Assembly (NCBI GenBank): GCA_029747015.1
Contig: JAKOGI010000024.1
Coordinates: 1,292,001 to 1,356,000, forward strand
Origin: Carnegiea gigantea
Taxonomy: Eukaryota > Streptophyta > Magnoliopsida > Caryophyllales > Cactaceae
Reading direction: 5' to 3'
Length of the DNA: 64,000 nucleotides
Shown piece after piece: positions 23,393-35,860 of the stretch (position 1 is its first letter; every line of letters begins with the position of its first letter). The notes under the pieces were generated by a model. It made no database searches. It was not told the origin of the DNA and saw only the letters and a list, made by a program, of their open reading frames with translations. Made by a program: the position numbers and the translations under genes.

Positions 23393-23591
23393 GAAAATAA
23401 TCTGACCTTAGGAAATTACAAAGAGCATTCCAACCTTTGACTATATTTTTTGTAAATGCACTAGCAATGAGTTAAGTGTAGCTTGACTCGGTTGCGAGAT
23501 GACATGGAGTTGAATTTTTCCGACATGGCAGTTCTTTCAGTGGAGTGCAATTATTTGCCAAAGTCACATGCCATATCACTAATTTGTTTTT
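23393..23591 (+). repeat. Left terminal inverted repeat of the MULE
   Basis: It starts GAAAATAATCTGACC and matches the reverse complement of 29023-29219 along its full length, including GACTATATTTTTTGTAAATG and TGCAATTATTTGCCAAAG. Confidence 0.85.
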
Positions 23592-23718
23592 GGAAAATAA
23601 CTAAAAAAAGAAAAGCTATTGCTAATATTTTCTTATTAAGAGCTGGAGACTTCAAACCGTGATAATTCCATTCCTTTTCCTAAAACTCTATAAACCACAT
23701 AGGCAAAGGGAGGGCAAA

Positions 23719-24380
23719 ATGTCAGAAAGAGCTTCAACTATGGTTGGCTCATCAAGTTTGACGAAGAGGGGTTGTTTAAGGTTCAAAAATGACGTGGTCT
23801 TAGATACAAAATGCTATTACGATGTTGCAGTTGTTCATCATATTTGCAAGTGACCTCCAAAGAAAGGCAAAAGTTTTTTGGTTGTCCATTTTGGACGATA
23901 AGTGAAATATGAAATAAATTTGAAATAAATAGGGTTCTATGTTCTCTTTTTAGTTTAATGTTGAAAAATGACAAAGATAAATGTGGATCTATGTCATAAG
24001 GTACAATAATATTATGGGATTTTCTAACGGGATAAAGACAAAGAGATGACCTTGATAGATAAGAATGTGATTCTGTAGGAAAGGCTTCAGGAAGTGGTTA
24101 ATCAAATAGAGAAGATGAGAATTGAGGTGGCTGATAGAAATAGAGAAATCCATGTTGATGAATGCAATCAGTTAAGGATGCTATTGCCAAAGAGAAGCTT
24201 AAAAGAGCTAGAGTTGAGGAAGAGGCAAAACGAATGAAGGAAGAGTTACTTACACTGAAAGTAAAAGGGTCAAGGAAATGCATTGGGTGGGTAATTCCTT
24301 GCTTGGCTTTTGTTTTATTGGGTACTATCATATTGTTGTTAATGCAAGCACATGGTGTAGGTATGATGAATGAATGGTGA
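23719..24380 (+). pseudogene. GRF-type zinc-finger, coiled-coil, membrane-anchored protein gene in the MULE
   Basis: The ATG at 23719 opens MSERASTMVGSSS, then KCYYDVAVVHH, where GRF proteins have their first cysteine region. After a frameshift, KFFGCPFW matches the second half of a GRF finger. A later frame (24162-24380) encodes a charged helix (DAIAKEKLKRARVEEEAKRM) and one hydrophobic segment (CIGWVIPCLAFVLLGTIILL) near the C-terminus. The order finger, coiled coil, tail anchor is that of small plant proteins annotated as At4g04775-like. Its role in transposition is unknown. It lies head-on to the transposase gene. Confidence 0.65.
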
Positions 24381-25099
24381 TGTATGTTTAATCAGGTTTG
24401 TAAGGGCATAAAGCTATGTAAGTTGGCATACAAATGCTTATGGTTTGTAATGGTTTCTGTACATTTGCAATGAATGAAGGTTGATAAGTGGCATTTACCA
24501 GAAAGAAAGTATGATGTATCTAGTTTTTCAGTGATGCTTATCAACCTCTTCAAAGTGAGTATAATCTATAAGAAAATTATTATAGTCTGGAAAAAACAAA
24601 TAACTGCCAAATTATTGTTGGACCTATTAAGAGGGTGATAGCTTGATTAATGATATTTTGTATAAACAAGTCCAAAGGATTGAGCAGCATGTCCAAGCCC
24701 TGATGCTTGCATATGGGCAAATGAAGTTACAAAAGCTGCAACCTAAACAACTAGTGGTGTAAATACAGTGGCTACAACATGTTTGAATCCCATAATAAAA
24801 GCATCGAAAGTCACAGTCTAAGCCCCTTAGAATTCATGAAAAAAAAAGCCAAGTGCATGATCATGGGGGACCAAAAAGCAGTCCTTCTTCATTAAAATCT
24901 TCACGATTGTTGGGGCATGCAACTTATGCTTCCAATAGAAGTTTGACTAAGCACAAGTGGCCCTTGTTCAACTTGTGATAATGGCATACTAGATAAGGGT
25001 CCATCCAATATAAAAAGAAGTAGCTCGAATCAATCACAAGCAGGGTGAAAAGATTTAAATAGATTTAAAAAATTCAAATCCTACCTATGTAGCCCCACT
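24381..25099. other. MULE spacer between the convergent genes
   Basis: I see no coding frame or repeat. The stretch separates the 3' ends of the GRF gene and the transposase gene, and contains AT-rich sequence that could hold both terminators. Confidence 0.4.
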
Positions 25100-28000
25100 T
25101 CCACTACCACTTCTACCTTTTCTTTGTCCTTTTCCTCTTCCTCTAGGAGCTAGAGAGGTTGCATATGTAGGCTCTTTTCTTGGCCTTCCTCTTCCCCTTT
25201 CCTATGAAGGAGCAGCAAATAGATGAAGATGCTTTTAGGGACATTTTGATTTGTTATGACCAGGTCGGTGGCAAATTAAACATGCCATAACAATTCTATG
25301 TTTAATCAGCCTTCCTAGTTTTTTTGATCTTTATGAGAATCCCTCTTTCTATTCTTTCTTGAGCTCCCTGGACCAATTTTAAGCTATAAAGGTTCAAGTG
25401 GCAACTCTTCCTGGGGCAAACGCTTCTGACTCACACAGGGGAGAATTGCACCTTCATAAGCCCACAAGTACCTATCCTTCTTGAAATATGTATGAAGAAA
25501 ATCCTCTGAATCTTGCTTCAACCAAGTAGCACAAACAATAGCATGATAACAGGTACCCCAGTTAAGTCCAATGTCCTGGAAGTGTAGGTTATAGCTTTCA
25601 TGTCCGCATAAGGTTGGTTTGTTATGTGGGAAACTTGAAAAATCCTGCTTTCTGAGGGCATAAGGAAGCAATTTCTAGCTTTATCTATCTCCTTCCAAAG
25701 TTTAAATTTAATCCTTCGACACGTATCATCCATAGTCTTCTCCATAAATGTGATTTTGACAGTAATACTTTCCACTAGAGGAACCCTCATATCCTTTAGC
25801 ATATGAATCTAGTGTTTCTCCCTAGCATGAACAACAGTGGCATTAATGTTTTTGTCATATTATTTATAATAACACCACACCTATCTCTGATTTAATGAAA
25901 GCTCCATAGAAGGATATGGGATTCTACTTAGTAAAATTTTCAGCAGCTGTAGGAGATGTCCTTTTCAGGTCATCAATAGCCAGGTTGAAGTTTGTTTATT
26001 ATAAGCTTTAGCTGCAACCAGAAGAGTAACCTAAATTCCTCATCTTTGTGAGCTTTATGCCAATTGGCCTAAATATGACCAGCACAATTCTTATGTTCAC
26101 TTTTGGGAAAAACTATTTTAATTTATGTTCAATTCTTTGAAAACCACATGAGGATGATGTTACTAAATCATACAAGAGATAAGAATTAGCTACTTGTAAT
26201 ATCAACAGCAACGCAAAAGTACGCTTTCCTTGTTTTGATTTGAAATGATTGTCATGCCATTCCCATCTAATTTCTTAATGCGTTGCTTCAGATGCTCCAA
26301 GAACCATATCCAACTATCATTGTTCTCACCTTCAGCTACAGTTGAAGCCACTGGAAACATTTAATTGTTTGCATCAATTCCAATAGTAGATAATAGTGTC
26401 CCTCCTAGAAATGTCTTCAGGAAGCCTACATCATGCTAACCACCCCCTCTTAAGGCCTTCAAAGCAAATGAAAAACCTTTGGAAAATAGGTATCTCTTTC
26501 CTAATTTGTGTTTGAGTTTGAAGGATAAATATACTTCCCGTTGCTTGACTATTCAACTCCTCAATATGTCTTTCCAAGCTATAGTAATACTCATTTGTAG
26601 TCCTATGAAGAAGGTGTCTGGCTACTTACTTGGTCCCATCAGCAACATATCATTTGAAGATAACTCTAAAGTCTTTTTGCACTCTTTTAAAATTTCAGCT
26701 AATGTCCAATAAGGCTTCCCCTTGAACCTGAGCAAGTGATGCTTTACAAACCATGAAGATTTAATGCTCCTATTTTTCAACATGTCTCTTTTGCATCTAT
26801 GGTTGTTATTAACTATTTTAACCACATATGTTTCTCTTCTCCTGTTGTAAGAAGCATACACCCTAAATTTATATCCACTCTACATGTTGCTGCAACCTTT
26901 TTAAAATTTTTGTCTGATAAGCTGAATGTAAAATCATAACCCTGTGTGAATGCATACCTTATAATAACATCCTTAAACTTCTCGGAGGCTCCAAATGTAA
27001 TGCCAACTTGGAAACTGAACTACTCAAAGTCTATGTGATCATCCATCCTCATCTTAATTTTCATTATTTTCATTCTTTTCTCCCGTTGTTCATCCTCATC
27101 ACCACTCTCAGTTGTTGTATTAAGATAATTAGAATCCTCATACTCACCGTCATGCTCAATATCAGCACTATCTTTGTTAAAACGCTTAGTTGGTTGATCT
27201 GAATTTTCTTTTCTTAGCCTTAGTAGCCTTTTGTTTCTTCCATTCATGCACTCTAGATCTAGAAATATTCCACTCATCATCACTAGTTTCCACATCAGCA
27301 TCAATAGCCTGATCTTCATTCTTATATAACATCTCACCTTCTTCCTCAGATAGTATCTCATCTGCATCTGCAGCCTCATCTTCTTCCTTAAATAATATCT
27401 CATCTACATCATCAACAACCTCATCTATCTTTCTTTACCTTTATCCTTAGTACAACTATCATCCTCAATTGCCATTGGGCTAACCTTATCCTCACACTCT
27501 TCATCATTTTTAGGGACTTATAGATTGCATGTAGATTATTCATTCATGGAATCCCCCCAACCAATTTAAACTATGGAATAGGGAATAAGGCCTTAGCTCA
27601 TCAAAGTCATACTCAACAATTTAGGAGAGATCTTGCGGTCCTACTTTGGGTTGTGGCTCGTTGGGCTTGGGTGTTGGCACATGCATTTTAGGTTCAAGTT
27701 TTAAGATAGGTTAGCCTTTTGCTTAGGGAGTGACACAGGAACCTTAAGCTTAGATTCAGAGATAGGTTGGGCTTTTTGGCCTGTTTTAAAGTGGGCTTTA
27801 GTGGTCTTACAGTTCTCTCTTTGGGAATTGGGGTTGAAGGTTTAGAATTAGGCTTGGCTATTGATGCGTGCACTTTCCCTGTTAGCCTCTTCTTCCCTTT
27901 ATTTCATGAAGATTCATCTTAAACCTTCGGCTTCTGCATTCAAGTATTGTGTTTGAAGGCTTCTGTGGTGGGCTTAAAGCTATTAGAGGAACCACATTGT

Positions 28001-28455
28001 GTTGTTTAGCTTTTGGGCTTGAGGGAGGATTTACATGAGCAACATTAACAACAATAGAACTAGTTAAGGATAACACTTCTTCTATAACCTTAGGTTTATT
28101 CATCAACCAAATGAACAAGATACACGACCATGTCTTTAGCAAGTTGTGCACAACCCATCATATAAAGGGAGTTATAGTCAAAATAAAGTGTCCCCAAGCC
28201 CTTTTTCAAAGACATCCTAGGTACTAGATAATATATCTCAACCACATTATCAAACCCAAGGTCCTTTGCACATCCTATTATCTCAAAGTATGACAACTTA
28301 TCAATCTTAAAATTGTATATAGTAATTATGCTACCTCCTTCACACTCCAGCTTCCTCGACTGAATAAATTTCTCCTCATGGCGTATTTGTCGAGTAATTG
28401 TATAATTAGTCGTAATTATTACATCGCTAAAACAAAAATTAGATTCAAGCGTCAT
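25100..28455 (-). pseudogene. MULE transposase (MuDR/MURA type), degenerate
   Basis: Reading right to left: from an ATG at 28455, a PB1-like N-terminal domain (KIDKLSYFEIIGCAKDLGF, near 28360); an acidic linker (27000-27450); a MuDR DNA-binding domain (26622-26861, ETYVVKIVNNNHRCKRDML); the MULE catalytic core (about 26250-26480, LLSTIGIDANN and VAEGENNDSWIWFLEHLKQ), where an expected catalytic aspartate in I-S-D is asparagine; a SWIM-type zinc region (25384-25802, C-Y-H kept); and a C-terminal zinc knuckle CLICHRPGHNKSKC near 25239-25283. Many stops and frameshifts make it inactive. Confidence 0.85.
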
Positions 28456-29022
28456 TTAAAACTCACAATATATGATAATGTGCAAATAGGGTTGAAGGCA
28501 AATGCAACAGTGCACATGAAAACTCTACCCCATATTCATATTACACCAAATTGACACTGACATTCGCCACAACCCATTATTTCTAAAACCCTAACCTAAC
28601 ATTGGAAAACCTTCAAAAATCTACTCAAATATACACAAATTTTACTAAAACATATCATACCTGCCCAAATTACAACAACATTCACCCATATTTCTTGTTT
28701 TGAGCAAATATCCACCAAAAAATCAAGTCAAGCATGTAAAATTAACCAAATTAAACCATTACTTTTTGTGTCTTCAACCTCCTCCTCTATTCTCCCTTTC
28801 AATTTGCCTCCTTAGCTTCTATATTGTTTGGTCAACATCCTCAATTTCAAAACAAGATCAAGTTTTAAGGTTTGCATTTTGATTTTTTCTCTCCCCTTCC
28901 AAGCACCATTTCTAGATGATAGATAAAAGTGCTTGATTTGATGGTACAAAGCCTCTATTTACTTATGTGAGCATTAAAGTATTGAAAAAGATTTGATTTT
29001 TATTTTTTTGAATTATTTCCCT
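28456..29022. other. MULE 5' region of the transposase gene
   Basis: This AT-rich, non-coding stretch lies between the transposase start and the right inverted repeat and probably holds the promoter. No clear TATA box was chosen. Confidence 0.4.
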
Positions 29023-29219
29023 CAAACAAACTAGTGATATGGTGTGTGACTTTGGCAAATAATTGCACTCTGGTCAAACAACTGCTACGTCAGAAAAATT
29101 GGGTTCCGCGTCATCTTGTAATCGAGTTAAGTTGCACTGAATTAGTTGCTAGTACATTTACAAAAAATATAGTCAAAGGTTGAAAAGTTCTTTGTAATTT
29201 CCTTAGGTTAGATTATTTC
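29023..29219 (-). repeat. Right terminal inverted repeat of the MULE
   Basis: It is the reverse complement of the left repeat, with outer end GATTATTTC. Confidence 0.85.
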
Positions 29220-30178
29220 TGTAGGCACCCCCTATAGTTCAGATTAATGCCATCTGTTTTCCCTATTTAATTTTGTTTTTTGGATTTTGCTTCGGAAAGT
29301 GCCCAGAGATTGGTCCACCCCTTTGATTGCTTATGTGGGAGCATCACCATTTTGACCAAAGCTTTGCTCTATGTTTTTTTAAAAAATTTTTTAACAGTTG
29401 CTGCTTTTCTTTTTGTTTTTTCGAACTTGATGCCTCTGTTCATCATCAATCACCATTCACTTGAACATTGATGTGTGCCAGATTCGGGTTAGGTATTGCA
29501 CGTGACGTCTAGATTTAAGTATTATAATATTAAACCATCCAAGATTTAATCATGAGGTATAATTTCCACACTTTCTCCTTCTTGTATCTTTTTGTTTGCC
29601 GTTTTAAATTTGTGATGTTGTGCTTCGAAAGGCTTATCGTTAGCATCCTTTTTTTCTTCAACACTTTCTGTTGGCCAAAATAAAACTAAGGGTGAAGGCT
29701 TTATCATGTTAAAATATTTCCGCATGCCTTGTTAATTCATCCATTGATTATTGATAAAAATGAACACTTTGTGCAAGCTGATATTCCAAAAAAGCAACAA
29801 CTTTCGCATAGGCATGGCAAATTACTCTATGTTCCCATTGTTTCACTGTTGGCATATTGGTTCCTACATTGCTATTTGGTGCTTAGTTGATACTCTATGT
29901 CTTATGCAATACCTGAGATGAATAGCGGACTAAGACTTTTTATTTTAAGCATAGAATTGAAAAACCATGATTTGTCTAGAATGTGAGGGTACGTCATCTT
30001 TGCTGTTATGAAATGCTCATTTTGATTGTTTTTCACTTGTTCTTGCTCATATTACCATGACAACGTGTTCATTAATTTTATGCCGAAACTCAACGCTTTT
30101 TGTGACATTTCTTTATTGTCGCTTGTGTAGGTTGGTAAGTCACTTGAAAAAGCAATTGTGAAAGCAATTTTTGACTGA
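29220..30178. other. Unassigned stretch, LTR-like left edge
   Basis: There is no coding frame. The left edge reads TGTAGGCACCCC, which resembles an LTR terminus, and would fit the 3' LTR of the minus-strand element G. I could not find a matching second copy in the window, so this is only a possibility. Confidence 0.3.
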
Positions 30179-30490
30179 GCTTTTCAAGGCATAGAATGGA
30201 GACCCACATGTTATAAGTGGCATAAAGACTTAAAGACCCACTTGCAAACATGTTTTATCCCTAGGCCTTTCGGGGCCTAGAATGTAAACCCACCCGCTGC
30301 ACAGTGGAATAGAGACTTGAAGATCCACTTGCAAACGTGGTTTGCAACCAAGCGTTTTAAGGCCTAGAATAGAAAGCCATACACCATAAGTGGTGTGAAG
30401 ACTCATAGACCCACTTGCGATTCTGGTTCACCACTAGACCTTTTGGGCTTTAGAAAGGAAACCCACACATCGTGAGTGGTATTGACCAAC
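30179..30490 (+). repeat. Tandem repeat, unit about 87 bases, 3.5 copies
   Basis: Units start near 30179, 30266 and 30352, with a partial one near 30439. Each contains a GGCCTAGAAT-like block, a CACAAGTGG-like block and a GACCCACTTGC-like block at matching spacing. Units are diverged. The array lies 150 bases before the PMD gene start. Confidence 0.75.
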
Positions 30491-30637
30491 AGGTGTGGCT
30501 TAGCGTCAAGGATTAACATTTTGACTAAGTTTTTTTTGGATGCTATTTTATTTGCTAAGTTCTTCTCTGAAAGAACTAGCTTTGTGGTTTTATTTTCATG
30601 CGACTCATAATGGTTCACCCAAAGGAGTTTCACTGAG

Positions 30638-33600
30638 ATGGCAAAATCTCTCTCTATTGTAGATAAGGAGGATGACAGACCTTAATCACGGACTTCCTTT
30701 CTAATCCATCGTTCCTTGCATAAGCTGAAAGCTAATCAAGTGCCTACTATAAAGCCATCATCATTTCCTTCAAAGTTATTAATTCGAGTGGAGAAAGGCA
30801 TGGAGGATGATTCATTCGCCCATTTACTTCAAAGCATGGACCCTGATAGATCCAGCTTACTTACTGGATTTGCTATGCTTGGGTGCCAAATCATATCCAG
30901 GAAGTCTAGATGGGGATCAAACATGTCGTTTTATGGAGCGTTTGTTTACATACAGCTATATTATGAATGGATAGAGCATGGACTCTCTTGCTTTGAGCAG
31001 CGTTTGAGGGGTTGTTCACTATATCAAGCAGTAGGTGCCTCACATTACTTCTCTAGTCACAATATTCATATGCTTCATGCTTTTTACGACAGCTGGTGTC
31101 CTGTGGCCAATACTCCTCATGTATCCAAGAAAATGTCCATCTCTTTGTGCGATTTGCATAGGCTTGGTGTTCTCCTAGTCAATGGCAGAATATATAATGA
31201 GACTGCCCTAGCATTGAAATTTTCAACTATTGGGATAAGAGAGATCAAAAGGTCATTTCCTCTTCTTGCAGATTCTTGTTTGTTGCCTTTAGAAGCTTAG
31301 AAAAGGCACATAACTATGAGAAGGAAGTTAATGCTAAGGTATAGATTGAATTTTGGTGCTAGGGAAGGTTCATTCATAGCCCACCAATGCACACTCGTCG
31401 TCGTAATTCAAATGCAAGATATCTGCTAAGATGAATTAAGCATCTTCAAAAGCCTTGGGTTTCCCAAAGAGAAGAGGGAGAGTGCTTACCTAGCTGCATT
31501 GCATCATGTTACATATGTGTCTTTGCTTTTCTCGAGATTAGGGAGAGATTTATTCAACTCGGAACTTTTGAGACTGCCAGCGTAATGACATCTGCTTGCT
31601 TCATATGTTACCAAGAATTTACCATGGTCTAAATGGGTTACCAATACCATAAAGCCTTCCTACTCACTGTAATTCTTCCTAGGCCATTACCTTTATGGAT
31701 AACTTACTCACTACTTCAAAACTCACTATGTACTACAGCTTGTCCCTCCGGGTCACTTTGATGGTATGCTACTCTGGCTTCCAAACAAAACGCAGCAATA
31801 TTGGTGATGCCTATAAACATATTCACGAAGGAACAATCCCTGACTTATGATGTCTCATGTTAGGAAACAATCAATCAGAGACCATTGTTGATAATTGTGA
31901 GTTCGGTGAAGACAAGGTTGATTCCTTAATATCCCTTCGAGATAGCTTCGTTCCTATTTGTTGCGACACAGCTTTTAAGCCTAACAACCCACATAGGTTA
32001 GCAGATAATTTAGGTTCTACCAATGAATTTGTGGGATGCTTCTTGAGGATCCTCATGCTCTAGTGGTGTCATATAACGATGCCCTTCCATAATGGAAGAG
32101 GGTTTTATTTTTGGGGAGTATGTCTCAAGGTATTTTACCCAATCACTCCTCGATGCTAAGTCAATATGCTACTTCAGCATGCAAGAATAGGTGGTCTAAG
32201 GTGACTATCAATGACTTCAGAATAGTGTCTCCATCCTTAAGAAGAGTAAGGAAGCGAACTCAGCTACGTAGAAGAAAGGTATGGAGGTAGCCTCATCGAA
32301 AAATGCCAAGGGGAAGAAAATAAAAGATCCTATGGAAGACTCAAATGATGAGGAACAAAAGTCCTGTGACAATGCTTATAAGCCCTCAAGCATTTGCTTT
32401 ACTGATAGAAATCAGAACGTAGCAGAAGGCAGTATCTTCGAAAACTCAGAGGTGAATTTAAAACATGGAGGGCAAAAAACGTGTAAGAGTGCAATTCCAA
32501 GATATGTCAGAGTAAGCCTTGGGGACGACTTCTTTGATGATGTCCAGAGTTGTTTAAGCGAACAAGCCAACCTTAATAACTCATATTCCCTTCCTTTGCC
32601 TTCTTATTATCATTTTCTTTTATTGTTTCTTTGTTCTTTTTTTAACATTATTTTGTTTAATCTTTTTTCCTTTAAATTGGTGAGTTCGACTAAGTACAAC
32701 AGTCTACACCTGTTATTGATGAACAACTACTTCAAGAATTTAGCCTTGCGGCACAATCATCCATGTATATAGCACATTCGAGAATAGGAAAGGATATTAC
32801 TGTTGTAAGAAGGTTTACATCACCTCACATAGTTAGAGTTTCAGCTTCAAGATGAACAAAACCTTTGTATTTCTTACCTACTAACAACCAACACTTAGTT
32901 GGCAGACCAAATTCTCTTGAAATATCTATGAGGAGATTGCCCACTGTTACCACAGATATTGCTATTCGCAAATGTTCAGAGGAACAATCTACTTGTGTTA
33001 TTGCTACTCCTGCCACTTTTTTCTGCTAAAGACCTAACTTTTAGAGAATCATCACAGCCACTATATGAGTAACTGGATCCGAGTATCTGAAGAGTTTGAA
33101 AAATACAAAATTTGATGAGTGGAAGCTAAAATCCATTGAGCCTTAAGGATATAAGGGGAAACCGAGGGACTTTGCGAGGACCCAAACCCCTTGAGAAAGA
33201 CAGTGGAGGACTATAGAAGTGTTATATCTACCTTTTTGTCAATAAAAAAGCAGCTTCCATTGGCCCTGATCCCAATGATGTAGGATCAGAGAAGGCTTTG
33301 TACGACAATCAGGTCGAGCTCGTGCAATCACATCTTACCATGGTTTATGCAGATCTTGATGCATCAACAGAGAAGCATAAGGGAGTAGCCCAGAAAATTG
33401 TTGGCTTAGATGAAGAACTTCGCATTCCTCGGGAAGAAGAGCGCTAATCAAAAGATAATGTCTAAGCTAAATCGACTCTGGTCGTAGCTGCTGAGAAGGA
33501 AATTGATGAGAAGTCTAAGGTTCTTTCTGATCTTGAAGTTGTGCCCAATCTATCACCTCATGATAGGAAGGAGTTAGAGAGACATGAGCATATCATGCTA

Positions 33601-33648
33601 GAGGAGCAAACTTCAGTGAACCGTAATACTCGGACTGACACCGACTGA
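30638..33648 (+). pseudogene. Plant mobile domain (PMD) gene, degenerate, antisense to element G
   Basis: The ATG at 30638 opens MAKSLSIVDKEDDRP, then after one stop continues in frame to 31300: SLLTGFAMLGCQIISRKSRW, FYGAFVYIQLYYEWIEHGL, a DSWCP block and SISLCDLHRLGVLLVNGRIY. These are hallmarks of the PMD (aminotransferase-like) domain. Further homology, KEKRESAYLAALHH (about 31470), lies beyond stops. The C-terminal third encodes an acidic region and a coiled coil (about 33250-33640), with a stop at 33646. PMD genes are known in host genomes and within transposons; here it is convergent with the integrase of element G. Function is unknown. Confidence 0.75.
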
Positions 33649-33982
33649 TTTACTACTTAGTCTGCTTTGTTCCTTCTTTTTTTTTTTTAAGCTTTGTGTT
33701 CTCAATAATATGAAACACATTTTGTTGCACCCCCGCCTTCCTTTTTTTAATTATATTTAATTGCACTTGACAATTTGCTTGCTAACTACCTACGTATTTA
33801 TAGAAACTGGGATTTCCTAATTAGATCAAGTCATCATGTAATTCAACAAAGTATAATTTAATTATTTGTTTTTCTGTTCACAGTTTGTAATCTTGCGGTC
33901 TAGGAGAATTAATTTTTTTCTTGTTTTGGTTTTTGTTTTATCATTCATAGTTTACACTCTTATGGGCCAGGAGTATTGTAAA

Positions 33983-34026
<44 letters not shown>

Positions 34027-34049
34027 CAATTTAGGCTCTTATTCGGGAG
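33649..34049. other. Spacer between convergent PMD gene and integrase
   Basis: AT-rich and non-coding. It contains AATAATATGAAAC-type sequence after the PMD stop and a TG microsatellite. Confidence 0.5.
33987..34024 (+). repeat. (TG)n microsatellite, 38 bases
   Basis: An uninterrupted TG dinucleotide run of 19 units, likely polymorphic, located between the convergent genes. Confidence 0.95.
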
Positions 34050-35150
34050 CTAGTTAAGCATTTTTCCCCAAGAGAAGTAGCGTTTCAAGAATTCACCATT
34101 CATTGGTCTAACTTGAACCCCTTGTCTAGCCACTATTTTGCAGGCGCCATTTATATATACCTCGCAAATAGCGTAAGGTCCCTCCCATTTAGGAGTGAAT
34201 TTGATGCATGTCTCATGAGTCATGATGATTAGCTGCCTCTTTAGTGCAAGTACTTGCTCCGCCACTTAAAACAAACATGATTGCCCCTTTTTGTTCTACG
34301 CTCGAGTTACACGAGCCTGATGGAATTCTAATTTTTGCTATGCTAGAAGTCTTTCCTTATTAGGGCCCTCCAACTCTGCTTAACAAAGCTGGTGATTTTC
34401 ATGTTCATTTAAGCCTTCTTGTATAGCAATGCACAATGATAGAATTTGAACTTCCAGTGGTAGGATTGCTTCTAGTCCATATACCAGAGCATAAGGTCAA
34501 TTGTGTTGGTGTCCTATATGCAGTTTGATATGCCTGAAGAACCTTCCCTAGTTTGTTATGTAAATCTCTCTTTGATTTTGACACCACCTTCTCGAGTAGA
34601 TTGCACAACATTTTCTTGGAAGCTTCTGCTAGGCCATTATCAGGTGTAGGATACAATAATGACTTATGTTAGGCAAACTTAAATTTCTCACAAAGGTTAG
34701 TCATCAGTTTGTTGATGAATTGTTTGCGATTATCTGTGATAGTACATCGAGGCACACCATATCGATCAATGATGTGCGTTCGAATGAAGTCAACAGCATT
34801 CCCCTTTTTAACTTCCTTTAATGCAATCACCTCTGCCCATTTAAAGAAATAATCAGTGGTAGCGAAGATGTACAAGTGACCAGTAAAATATTTATGAGGA
34901 AGAGGTCGCATAACATCAAGTCCCCACGTGTCAAATGGCCAAGATGCTACGATTGGATAGAGTGGTTCTAGACGCTAGTGAATGAAGTTATCATGGAACT
35001 GATATATATCACACCTTTTTGCATATTTGACACAATCACCCACCTTGGTGGGCTAATAATAACCCATTCTTTTGACGTGGTCAAGTAAGTTAGGCCCCAA
35101 TTGATGTGCATGACATGGGCCAACATGTCCTTCTTCCATTGTTTGTTTTT
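34050..35150 (-). pseudogene. Integrase of element G
   Basis: The core (34669-34911) keeps the first aspartate in ATTDYFFKWAEV and the second in CTITDNRKQF; the glutamate block GLAEASKKML follows in the next frame (34405-34656). The C-terminal part (34050-34265) encodes FTPKWEGPYAICEVY, the DNA-binding end of gypsy integrases. A decayed H-H-C-C zinc region lies near 35000-35140. It is better kept than copy F, but frameshifted at least twice. Confidence 0.8.
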
Positions 35151-35860
35151 ATTCTTCCTCACCCAAACATCGTAGCTAGAGAACAAGAAAAAAGCACTAA
35201 TACAATGCTCCTTTAAATAGAGAAAATGTGAGTCCCAATGTTGGATTTCTATTTTGTGCCCCACATCACTTCGAAGCTTCCCGTGTTTTAAGTAGTCGAT
35301 AAGTGGCTAGCACCGATCCTCTATATCTATCCCATAAATAAAGAATACTTTGAATACTTCTTCACATTCATCCTCGAGTGATGTAACAACCCATTGCCTG
35401 CAAACTGGAATAATAATGTTCCCTTCTGCCCCCAGTATAAAAGTGGTTGTAAGGTTTATAAGTGCATCGGTCATCTTGTTGACTCTTCCAGTGACTTGTT
35501 CTAACTTAGCAGTTTCTAGTCTATCCTACACTTATAAGGCATGCTTATGATATGGCATAAGGTCACCTTTTTTCACTCTAAATTATTCTAAAGCATAATT
35601 AGTGACCAACTATGAGTCACTATAAATATCAAGGTCTTTGATCCCCATCTCAATTACCACGTGAAGGCAGAGTATGAGTGCCTTATACTCAGCCATATTG
35701 TTTGGGCATAGTTGGGTTGGTGTAAATGAATACAGAATAATGTGCTTCTCAATAGAGATAAGTAAAACTACTGCTCTTGCCCTATCAAACTGCTTCCCCT
35801 AAAGGGTCACCATTTGGTTCCCAATTTTCAGGCACTATATAGTCTACTAAGAAATTTGTT
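35151..35860 (-). pseudogene. Additional RNase H of element G
   Basis: It aligns at the DNA level with 21001-21760 of copy F, including the VLVSPEKHI-like region near 35740. The frames are heavily broken. Confidence 0.6.

Larger units (their letters stand above)
23393..29219. mobile_element. Mutator-like element (MULE) with long terminal inverted repeats and two convergent genes
   Basis: Inverted repeats of almost 200 bases (23393-23591 and 29023-29219) bound a transposase gene on the minus strand and a small GRF zinc-finger gene on the plus strand. Possible 9-base target duplications (23384-23392 and 29220-29228) agree at only five positions. The two genes point toward each other, as in maize MuDR. 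Both are degenerate, so the element is no longer autonomous. Confidence 0.85.

Noticed and set aside
30179..30490. Repeat array as CRISPR
   Set aside because: Units are head-to-tail without unique spacers, and the context is plant retrotransposon DNA.
31871..32056. Minus-strand open frame within the PMD gene
   Set aside because: It is the shadow of the plus-strand PMD frame and has no recognisable domain.
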